A stretch of 64,000 nucleotides of DNA, from positions 764,501 through 828,500 of the forward strand of contig CALZFC010000030.1 of NCBI GenBank assembly GCA_945643635.1, read 5' to 3'. The position numbers were made by a program, and so were the translations under genes. Below, piece after piece: positions 22,715-32,778 of the stretch. The DNA is from Allodiplogaster sudhausi (taxonomy: Eukaryota; Nematoda; Chromadorea; Rhabditida; Diplogasteridae). Position 1 is the stretch's first letter; each line of letters begins with the position of its first letter. The notes beneath the pieces are model-generated. The model did no database searches and was not told the origin of the DNA. It saw only the letters and a list, made by a program, of their open reading frames with translations.

Positions 22715-25484
22715 GTTACCTATTCCAGTGATGATGGCCATACGAGTGGCTTGTATGTTAACCTTGCTAACATTTATCAACTGAGAGGACTTGTATAGTC
22801 TCCATTTATACCCACCTTATTGTAGAAGCAGTCTTGTTTCCTGATTAATCTAAATATTTTTTTTTATTGTTTCCTATATGTTATCTAAGGATGCATGTGT
22901 GAATTTAGTGATCTAAGGAGGGCTAAATGCTATTTTAATAGGAATATTGTGCATGAACCTTTTTTGCGGTCAAAAAAAGGATTTGCCTTTTTTAGCGGCC
23001 GTCAAAACTGCCAGCCATTATTTATAGCCGTTAAAAGTGGCTTGCCACTTTTGAAGGGTCGAAAATTTGGCTTGACATTTTTGATGCCCGCTGAATTTGC
23101 CAAGTTGCCATTTTTGACGGCTGTCAAATTTGCCAAGCTGCTCGGCCGACAGCCGCTTCCTCGTGGCACATTTATCAGCTGTTAAAAATGTCAAATCGTC
23201 TTGCCAATTCTGATAGCCGTTTAGTTTGGCAGTGACATTTTTCATAAGTGAAATACTTGCCAAAACGTTCAAAATTTTGGACTCTTGCTAATTGTGCCAT
23301 GGAAAATTTTGGGGGCCATCAAATTTGGCATGCTACCCATCCACATTTAATTGCCTTCATTTTTGCCGCACCAAATTTTTTTTTGTTAAATTTGCCGAAA
23401 CCGGCTTGGCAATAATTAGTGCATATTTCTGTGGATCATCCATTTTCTTCGCTTGTATATTGTGCCCGTCATTTTATTAACGCTTCATATTTGTCATGAC
23501 ATGTTTGAATCAATGAATAAAATACTGCCACATTTGCTTGTGTGTTTTACCTGCCAAATTTGGCAAAAATAACAGCTAAATCGAAAATTGCAGAGAAAAA
23601 CCAAACTTTTTAATTCACGCTGTCTTATATGTACATGGTCGTTGAAGAAGATAATCACAGAAAAATGAAGTATACTTCGCTTAATTAATAAATTTATTTA
23701 TTCATACATCAATTTAAGATGTGACAACATATTCAAATAAATGTAATACCATGTCGTGCTATCAGTACAGACTAAATGAAAAAAGGGGGAATGGGTGAAG
23801 GGAATGGCTGGTAACACTGAACCTCCTGGCATGTGACATTAAGAGAGCGGGGGGAGCGACTTCCCGAGGGGTGGGCAAGGCCCCAACAGCACTTGAGGAG
23901 CGTGCTGGCGCCACACACCAAAAGGAGCAGAGTGCAGCAAGGGAGAGTTAAAGGGAAAAGTTATAATATAGTACATAGACATGTAAATGAAAACAAATAA
24001 AATGCTCTGCACTGCTTAATAGATTAAGAAAATGTATGCAAAACTATAGATTAGCATGATCTATTCGAAAAATGTCTAAAAGTGGTATATTGTCAATATG
24101 TGTCTTAAATATTGCAAGACTACGAGATTGTACTGCAGAAGAAGGGAGAGACATATATCGAGTAGGCAAACGAATGGCAAAACTATTATGACGAATTTGC
24201 AGCTTACAACGGGAATATTGAAATTATTCACAGATACACGACCCCATTTGAGGCCTTGAACGTAATAAACTTACTAAGTTCAATATCTTCAAGCTGATGT
24301 AAAATCTTATAAAAGAATGTAAGATCAATACGGGTGCGTCTAACCAAGAGAGATGATAACAAGATCATAACAAGAAATATCCGAGAAAGATAGTGGCGTA
24401 GAAACGGCAGAGCAGCGGATATAAAATAATCGTGTGAATTCATGCTGTACATTTTCTAACTTCCGAATCAACTGCTTCTTATATGGTGACCACACAATAG
24501 ATGAAAATTCCATAATGGGTAAAACATAAGCATTATAACACCTGACATAAATCAAAGTAGTTTTAGATCTGAATAGGGCATAGATATTGATAAGTGCCCA
24601 ACGGCAAACAGATTCAATGTGAGCACTAAAAGATTCACCAGTGTCAATAAGAATACCGAGATCCCGGACAGGAAGACAGGCTACAGAGAAATTAGAAGTG
24701 GGAGAGAGAGAAAGGGCATGGGAGTTTCGGATTTCTTTTGCCTATGTGAAATACGCTGCAGTTTTGGTGAGCGATACTTAACTGCATATTTTGGCAGTAT
24801 TCTGAAAGTCTAAGTGAAGCTTGACAGAGTTGATGGTGAGCAGGGATAGGGTTTTTTGGATCAAAAGAGGTGTATAGTCTTAGGTGATCTGGGAAAAGAG
24901 AGCATTTGACGAGAGAGAAGGGCGACAAAATTTGTGGGAGATCAGAAATGAAGAAGATGAAAAGAAGAGGAGACTGGACACTGCCTTGCTGCACACCACT
25001 CAGGACAGCTTTGGGACTAGACAAAGAATGGTTAACGCGTACTTGGAAAGACCTGTCTGCTCAGGTTTTTCACAATGACCCTTATTAGGTTGAAGTCGAA
25101 CCTAATCTCAGTGATCTTAGAACCTAATGATCACAAATTAGGTTCGACAATCTTATAATTAGGCTCGGAATTCTCATAATTAGGGCTCATTTTGAGCCTA
25201 ATTATGCACACGTCGCAAACTTTATCTGTAGACTGCAAAATGAACTTTAAGCAGTAAACAACACATTTACAAGCATGAATGGTGACTATACTAGACATAA
25301 TAAATGGCATAGCAAAAAAATTGTTTTGACCACACTATATGTACAAAAAGTCATAAAGGCTGACGACAGATGGAGCAGCTGAAGGTCGAGGAGGGAGCGG
25401 CTGAACATGAGGAAGCCGGAGGGGCTGCGATGGGGACAGGCGAACAAGTCGAACACACTTTGACGGTGGGCTACAAGAAGATAT

Positions 25485-25994
25485 GGTGCTATCCTAGTTG
25501 GGGGGGTCAAAATATTGTCATTTTTCAATGTACTCCAAATCGTGCACAGAAGGGTTTTAGGCCATGGGGAACACGTATATACGGTTCTAGGCTATGGGGA
25601 ACACGAATATAATGTTCAATTTGCATATTTTTTCATTTAACAAAGTTAGAGTACTTCACATTTTTTTCCTACTTATCTTCTAAACTGCCGGACTAAGGAG
25701 TTGTCAGAGCTGCCAAACACCAATATAGTGTCAATTCAGCATTAGTGAATATAGATGTTGCGAAAAGAACGTAATATTCGAATTTAGCAGCTCTGAAAAC
25801 CCCTTAGAGGAGCATTTTAGCTGAAAACGAGTAAAACAGGTGTTAAGCGGAAGTGCTATAACTTTGTTAAATGACAAAATAACACAAAACGAACATTATA
25901 TTTGTGTTCCCCATGGCCTAAAACTCCTCTGTGCACGATTTTGGGTCGATTAAAAAAAAATTTTTTTTTTGACCCCCCCAACTAGGATAGCACC
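25485..25994. mobile_element. hAT-like 510-bp MITE with 8-bp target duplication
   Basis: Terminal inverted repeats begin GGTGCTATCCTAGTTGGGGG and extend through TCAAAA; weaker inverted similarity continues inwards (GTGCACAGA, GGCCATGGGGAACAC). The element is flanked by GAAGATAT at 25477-25484 and 25995-26002, a perfect 8-bp direct repeat. Eight-base duplications are typical of the hAT superfamily. There is no coding capacity. Confidence 0.85.
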
Positions 25995-26069
25995 GAAGAT
26001 ATTTCTACTTCATTAGTAATGAGTTTAGTAGGGAGAGATAAAAAGTAATAGAAGGAGAACTTACGTAAG

Positions 26070-26281
26070 CGATGGACGATTTGACACTTGGTCCATCTGA
26101 CACTTGGTCCATCTGACACTTGGTCCAACTGGCACTTGGCCCAACTGACACTTGGTCCAACTGGCACTTGGCCCAACTGACACTTGGTCCAACTGGCACT
26201 TGGCCCAACTGACACTTGGTCCAATAACTGGCACTTGGCCCAACAACTGGCACTTGGCCCAACAACTAGCACTTGGCCCAA
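26070..26281. repeat. Minisatellite with about 16-17-bp units
   Basis: Units of the form CACTTGGTCCAACTGR and CACTTGGCCCAACTGR alternate about a dozen times. It stays open in several minus-strand frames (QVSVGPSASWTKCQ-like), but this results from the repeat and is not evidence of a gene. Confidence 0.9.
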
Positions 26282-27135
26282 TTGAAGCTAAGAATGCTGA
26301 AAGCTAAAAAGTTAAGAACGTTATATTTAAACAAACTTGAGCATCGTACGAGCGGGTGATGATTCCCGCAACTAAAACGACGCTCAATCTGATATAATGA
26401 AAACTATCACAAAATATCATTACGTAAACAACAATAACTGGAAAACGACAAGTTGTGAAAAACAACAGAGACAAACTCCAGATTATTGTTTTGGTGTGGC
26501 GTCCTCCGCCATTTCATGTTGAATGGCGGAGAATGCCTCACTAAGAGCTGCAGTCTGTGGCACCAAAAATGGTTAGGCTAAAAATAACCTAAATTAGGTA
26601 TCAAATGCTTGAAATTAGGCTTGAGTTTCGACTCCAGCCTAATAAGGCTCATTGCGAAAAACCAGAGTGATAGAAAAGACGAAAACCAATTCAAAAGATT
26701 TCCACCAATGCCAAGAAATGAGAGCTTGTAAATTAGTTTTTGGTGAAAGACAACTTCAAAAGTCTTAGCAAGGTCGTAATAGAGAACGTCCGAAGTCAAT
26801 CCATTATCTTGTGCTATTATCCAATCATTAGTCGAAGCAAGCAAATTTGTCTCAACTGAACGGCGAGAACAGAAACCATGCTGTTGGGACGGAATAATTG
26901 TATTAAGATTGGACCACCAAAGTAGCTTAGGGCGCATACACCGCTCAATGCGCTTAAGACGGCAGCCTACATGGGCGAAGAGAGATCTGTAGGAAGGCAT
27001 AAGATGTGATTCAGAGTTACGGTTGTACTTTTCTATTTCACGAGAGATCTTCTTACAAACACGGTGGTATACGGCGTGCATCGGCTGACAATTCAACTTA
27101 AAGTATAGAGCAGATTTATGAGACAAGAGAGCCAT

Positions 27136-27538
27136 AATGTGAGAGGGGTAAGATTCGGCTGGGAATAGAGTGCATTCATAGAGATAAGAAGAAAGGACAG
27201 CTAGAATGCTCTCATTTAACTCATGAATAGAGGAAAACCGTCAAATGCATTCGATCCATGACACCGAAGAGAGAGAGCAGAAGTAATGCGACAATTGTCA
27301 GTTTTACGAAAGTCGTTTATTGTTTCGGAGTTTGTGCTCTGTTCTCAAACGACCGACCAATGTTCTCATACGTTACGTTCTCATCCGCCGATTCTCAAAT
27401 GATGTATTACCACATTTCAAGTCTAATTCTTCTTCCTCTCTCTCTTTCTCTACTCTCTCTCTCTCTCTCTCTCTCATTTCTCTCTACTTACTCTGTCTCT
27501 CTTTCTCACCTTTCCTCTCGCAGTCTTCTCTCGAGCTA

Positions 27539-27575
<37 letters not shown>

Positions 27576-28040
27576 GTACACCTCGCTATCTCTCACCATT
27601 CCTACCTTGCCTCCTCCTCTGTCTGGCTCCTCTTTCGTGAATGGCCCTGAGCAAACAATGATAATATTCGTCACCCTTTTTAAGCCTTTTCCATTCCGCC
27701 ATGACAAGAAGCCTGTTGACCGTGATAGGAGGATTCATGTATCAAAGTGCCTTGCAGATTTCGACATCACTTCCGGCTTGTAGTTCGACGATCACTCGAG
27801 TGCAATGTTCGTTTGCGCAGCCGGAAGCTGCCAGGGTTGGTCTCCCCTTTTTATGCTTGCTGCATGCTATTTGACATGAGTCCACTGCGTGTTTATTGTC
27901 CTGTTCACTTCAATTTTGACTGGATTAAGAGAGTCACTATTTTATTTAGTACTCGATTATATACACATTTTTGGTCTAACATCGGTACATACATAATATG
28001 TAAATAATGTCTCTTTATCCTGTTAAACAAAGGGCAAACG
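27136..28040. promoter_or_regulatory. Upstream region of gene D
   Basis: From about 27410 this region matches the sequence upstream of gene C. It has CT microsatellites at 27440-27485 and 27540-27575 and the shared block CTCCCCTTTTTATGCTTGC at 27842-27860, about 180 bp before the ATG. The part before 27300 is probably the truncated edge of the LINE. No gene is seen. Confidence 0.4.
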
Positions 28041-28877
28041 ATGCGATCGAAGGCCGTCGTTCTCTGCGCGCTGTTTTGTGTCGTTGCAGCGTGGGGAGGT
28101 CACCAGGGAGGTGGCCGGGGAGGTGACTGGGGAGGTGGCCGGGGAGGTGACTGGGGAGGTGGCCGGGGAGGTGACTGGGGAGGTGACCGGGGAGGTGACT
28201 GGGGAGGCGACCGGGGAAGTGACTGGGGAGGCGACTGGGGAGGTCACGGTGGCGGCAGAGGAGGCAATGGGGTTAGTATCAATGCTTATCATATCATATC
28301 ACTTGAAAGTAGATCACAATTTCAATCGATACTACTCGGTAGTCATTATTCAGGAGAGCTACATATATGTATATATAATGTTGGATGTTCTAAGAATCAC
28401 CACGGTCACCACGGTTGGTCCTCAGAGGAGGGTGGCCCGGATGCAACCGACTTTCCCGTCTTCACCACCAACTTCCCCGTGGACATGACAACACTGCCGG
28501 CAGGCGCAGGCGGTATGTCCAATGAATGACACTAGAAAACAATGCCAACAATGCTTTCACTGCGATTTCAACGATCAACTATGTGTTAGAAATCATTTCG
28601 AGAATGTCACTTTCTCATGAATGGTTGTCAATTCAGGCTGCACGCCACCCGGCAGAGCGATCCAGTGCACCGATCAGGATATTGCGCTCGAAGTTTGCGA
28701 AAAGCCTGTGGTATGTATTTATGAACATGCATATGTAAATACATACATAAATGTGTACGTATTGACATACATATTCATACTATTTAATTGATTTTTTTGT
28801 GTAATTTCCATATTATTTTATGCAAGCTCACATCATTAAAAAAATAATTTTTGTTTAAATAATAAGCAATTAAAATT

Positions 28878-28940
<63 letters not shown>

Positions 28941-29143
28941 TATAAATTTTTTAGAGAGCAAAAAAAAAATTTAAAAAAAAAGAAATGATTGAGGTTGCGG
29001 CGAATTCGATCTCGTGTGCCTTGCCGCGCGCACTCTACGTCAACAATGCGATGGTGCAGGCGACCGTCGTCTGCATCAACAGCGTCTGGACGGGGCCCGA
29101 TGGCACGACCTTCTCCTCCGAGCTCACGGCTTACTGTAAATGA
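28041..29143 (+). CDS. Gene D: single-module cysteine-rich secreted protein, Gly-rich variant
   Basis: There are four exons: 28041-28271 (MRSKAVVLCALFCVVAAWGG, a signal peptide, then about ten copies of GGxxGGDWG), 28395-28512 (HHGHHGWSSEEGG, then FPVFTTNFPVDMTTLP), 28637-28710 (GCTPPGRAIQCTDQDIALEVC) and 28994-29143 (SISCALPRALYVNNAMVQ..., SVWTGPDGTTFSS, AYCK stop). It is the duplicate of gene C: exon 3 differs only at its last residue (KPV for KPE), and exon 4 differs at a few positions. The main change is expansion of the GGDWGG repeat in exon 1, by an 18-bp unit. Predicted secreted, possibly a matrix or surface protein; function unknown. The last intron contains a long (TA)n run. Confidence 0.8.
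28877..28941. repeat. (TA)n microsatellite in the last intron of gene D
   Basis: An almost pure TA run with occasional TG. It sits in the same intron that holds the foldback element in gene C. Confidence 0.95.
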
Positions 29144-30369
29144 GACGAGCTTCGACGAGATTACTGTAGTCCATTCATATGTACAATGGTCGTCGTTGAA
29201 GGCTCACTGCATAAAGATAATCACAAAAAAATGAAGTATACTTTGTTTATTAGCATTGTTGATGCATTCGCTTTGAATCAATTTCCAGGGCATTCTTCAC
29301 TTATGACGAAGTAAAATACTGTAACCCTTACAACATTTCTTATCTTGTATGATCGTCGCTTTTATTATCTTAATGATTCAGACGCCGGATCTTCGTTCGA
29401 GCATTCAGTGAGAGCATGTGGCAACAAATAGTTCCGAGCCTTTCGAGACTATTGAAGGCATGTGAAAGTGTTGCTAGGAAATGTAAAGAGGAAAATGGAG
29501 GATGCTCGCTGCTAAACGCCTGACTGCTGCAGCAACCGGGCAATCATGATAGCTCTCTCTCTCTTTCTTTCTCTCTTTCTTTCTCTCTCTCTCTTTCTTT
29601 CTCTCTTTTTTCCTCTCTCTTTCTCACACTTTCCCTCGCTCTCTCTCTCTCTCACTTTCATGTTGCATCAACGGACCAGAGGTGTCAAGGACCAGTTAGC
29701 ACTCCCAGTCAGTGAGCACGGTGGACATTAGTATGCATGTGAGTAGTATGCAGATATGTATGTACGTATACATGAATGCGGTTCAGCTCATAGATTCTTT
29801 CGCTCTCTCTCTCTCTTTCTCTTTCTCTCTCTTTCTATATCTCTCTTTATCTCTCTCTCCTTCTCTCTCTCCCTCTCTCTCTTTCTCTCTCTCTCTTTCT
29901 CTCTCTCTTTTTCTCTCTCTTTCTCTCTCTTTCTATGTCTCTCTTTATCTCTCTCTCCTTCTCGCTCTCTCCCTCTCTCTCTCTCTATCTCTCTTTCGTT
30001 CTCTCTTTTTCTATGTCTCTCTTTATCTCTCTCTCCTTCTCCTCTCTCCCTTTCTCGCTCTTACTTTTTTCCTCGTTCTCTCTCTCTCTCTTCACTTGCT
30101 CACCATTCCATCTGTCACTTTCCCTTTCAATCCGGCCAGAAAAAAACAGAATGCAGAAAGATGATAATGCAACTTTGAATAAGACATAACTGATATGTAT
30201 GTACGTACATCTGTATGTACATAAATGACCAACTACTGATAGAGCCTGAGACAGATTATCAATTGTGCATGATCAAACACATCATAAAGCTTCCGTTTCT
30301 GTCTTATGCATGGCTTGTATCTGTGCTCTCTCTCTCCTTCTCTCTCCCTCTCTATCTCTCTCTCCTCTT

Positions 30370-30408
<39 letters not shown>

Positions 30409-31043
30409 AACGGAGTCAGGCGGAGAGTATTTCGTGTTCCACATTCTTCTTCTTCTTCTCCTTCTTTGTTCGGCCTCTTCCAGTTCTCGTCAGAAATAAA
30501 GCTCGGATGTAAATCATGAATTATCTGCGCCTTTGCTGACAGTGGCACAGCTTGTTCGGCTAGAGAACGATGGTGAACGTATCGTGATACCAGAGCTATC
30601 AGTGATATATGGGACATTTTAGAGAGAACAATGAGAGAGAGATTGAGAGGAAGTGAAAGAAAGAGGGAGAGAGCGAGTGAGAGAAAGAGATAGGGAGGGA
30701 GAGAGAGATAGAGAGGTAGAGCGAAATAAGGACACATTAAAGATTGGTCACTACGAAAAGCTCATTTTTGCCAGCGAATGGATGGGGTGTGGCTTGTAAG
30801 AAAATACTGAAACGATGACGCGACTCTTTTGTCCTATTTCCGACTGACCACCAGCCAGGTATCTCTCTCTCTCTCTCTCTCATTTTCTTTCTCTCTCTCT
30901 CTCTCTCTTCCCATGATTTACTTGCGATTTATTCCTTCGTCGCCATTTGCCACCTTTTGTTCGGTGGGACAGGAAGAGGTGGGGAAGAGTCGCTTGACCG
31001 GCTGTGTGAACATTACGCGTGGGATAGCGGCGATATGAGTAGG

Positions 31044-31076
<33 letters not shown>

Positions 31077-32017
31077 AAAGTGAGAGAAATAGAGAGGGAG
31101 AAAGTGTGATAAAGAGAGAGAGAAGCAGAGAAACAGATGAGCTAGAGATAGGCAAATGACTAGGAGGAGTTGGATATGATGGGCCTACTGAAAATGAGCT
31201 CATCCAAGCACACACAGACCGAGTATTTTTTTCCACTCTTTCTTATCTTTTCTCAGTCTCTCCCTCTCAGTATTTTTTTCTCTCTCTCTCTCCTCTCTGT
31301 CTTCTTTTCTCTCTTCTACCATTTTTCTCTCTTTCTCTTCCTCTCTCTCTCCCTCCTTCTCTCTCTGTCTCTCTTTCTCCCCTCTCTCTCACCTCATCTT
31401 ATCTCTCTCCACACATGCATACCACTTGCCATCACTTTCGCTTGCATAGCCGGCAAACTAGCTGGCCTACTGGATTGATCTCTAGTGGTTAGCGCGTCCA
31501 TCCATCCGGCTCGTCATTGGCATTCTGGAAGGAAAGTTAGAAGGGAGGAGGGGGGGGGGGCTAGTTGAGCAGTAATTATTTTAAATATTATTTATGAATT
31601 TCTGCGCCGCAATGCCCTCGTTCTCTTTGCTGAACCGCTTGCAATTCCGCGCAGCGGTCGCAAGTCAAAAAGCCGGATTAAAGGGTGGTGAGGATTAAAG
31701 TTTTTTTCCTTCTTCCTTGCTTCGCGCATCTGCTCACATGCACCTGGGCACCTGGCAGATGAGCTGCCATCTCGCCATCTTCATATGTACACCTGGCAGG
31801 TCACTAAATCCCTTCTCTCTCTCCATCTCTAGCCACTCCTCTAACCGTCTGTCTCTCTCACTATCTGCATGCTACGAGTACGCTCTCTCGTCCATCCGTC
31901 TCATTGTCTGCCTCAAATTCCAGTTGAAGACATTTCCGTGTGACTAACGTGTGCGCATATTTCAGTCGTGACAATTCACACACATTGCGTTTTGTATAGT
32001 ACCGGCATTTCTGTATG

Positions 32018-32083
<66 letters not shown>

Positions 32084-32737
32084 GCTCTCGCGGCCTTCCC
32101 CCTTTTTCGCTCTCACCTTCTCTCTCTTTCCCGACATAATATTTCTGATGTATGTATCTAGGCATATCCAAAGGCCATGAACCTTTTTACCACAGGGTGC
32201 TATCTTTTTTTCCCTCGAAATGTGCTTGCAATCAAAACATGTTATTTAGATGCCAGTGTCTCTTTTCTTGCCTCTTCGGAGGTCAGGTGGCCAACCTCTG
32301 GCCATTAAAGGGTCGTTGTAAACTGTCACCATATCCGTCTTTCTCTAATCACCCCCATCGTGTAATCGTTCTCCAAAAGCACATTTACCTTGGGGGGAAG
32401 TTGATAATGGACTCACTCCTCTCACCTCTCAGGTGACCCCTGCGGCAGATTTCCCTACTCCAAAACATTTCCGAGTATCGCGCCACCCCAAACCCTGATC
32501 CGCTTTCCGGCACAAGACGAGGTGAAAGGTGGCGAAAAGTTTCCAAAGCGCTTCACTCACCTCTCATGATGCCTCTCTTAATCTTTCTGCCTCTGCTTTC
32601 TCTCTCTCTCTCTCTCGCTCGCTCGCTCGCTCTCTTTCTCTATGCGTTTTCCTCTTCTCACTTCGTCTCTCTCCCTCTCTAACTATCTTTTTCCATCATC
32701 CTCTCTTTTCTCCTCTCTTTCTCTCTTCCTCTCTCTT

Positions 32738-32778
<41 letters not shown>

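Larger units (their letters stand above)
16578..23627. mobile_element. 7.05-kb DNA element with short terminal inverted repeats
   Basis: The left end reads TAAGACAGTGTGAATTAAAA and the right end is its inverted copy with one mismatch; inverted similarity continues for about 50 more bases. The flanks read TTCATA / TATGTAC, and gene D's flank has the uninterrupted TTCATATGTAC, so this is an insertion with a TA (or ATAT) duplication. Both subterminal regions (about 16625-17150 and 22980-23570) are full of TTTGCCA/TGGCAAA motifs in both orientations. No complete transposase is visible. The interior contains a 300-bp tandem duplication, a smaller foldback element and a few exon-like pieces. Confidence 0.85.
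25065..26662. mobile_element. 1.6-kb inverted-repeat element inserted in the LINE
   Basis: The ends are GTTTTTCACAATGACCCTTA and an inverted partner, GTTTTTCGCAATGAGCCTTA when read from the right, continuing with imperfect inverted similarity. CAG flanks both ends, which suggests a 3-bp target duplication. The LINE fragments on either side are adjacent parts of the same reverse transcriptase, so the insertion is supported independently. There is no transposase frame. It contains a nested hAT-like element and a minisatellite. Confidence 0.85.
23685..27135 (-). pseudogene. Decayed non-LTR retrotransposon (reverse transcriptase fragments)
   Basis: Three minus-strand fragments align in order with a LINE reverse transcriptase. 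The fragment at 27135-26664 holds QQHGFCSRRSVETNLL, then the region around VLYYDLAKTFEVVFHQKL and GIGGNLLNWFSSFLS. The fragment at 25024-24692 holds SGVQQGSVQSPLLF. The fragment at 24555-24340 holds VLPIMEFSSIVWSPYKKQ. In the catalytic box the expected FADD is replaced by FPDH, and the first aspartate motif is altered, so it is dead. Frames are broken, and a 1598-bp element interrupts it. The low-coordinate end has AATAAATAAA-like repeats on the minus strand, which would be the 3' tail. CR1/jockey-like is the closest guess. Confidence 0.8.

Noticed and set aside
16578..23627. Polinton/Maverick or virus-like element
   Set aside because: No polymerase, integrase or capsid-like frame is visible, and the TA-type target site does not fit a 6-bp duplication.
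25982..26281. Minus-strand frames with VGPSASWTKCQ repeats
   Set aside because: They are open because the minisatellite unit lacks stops in several frames.
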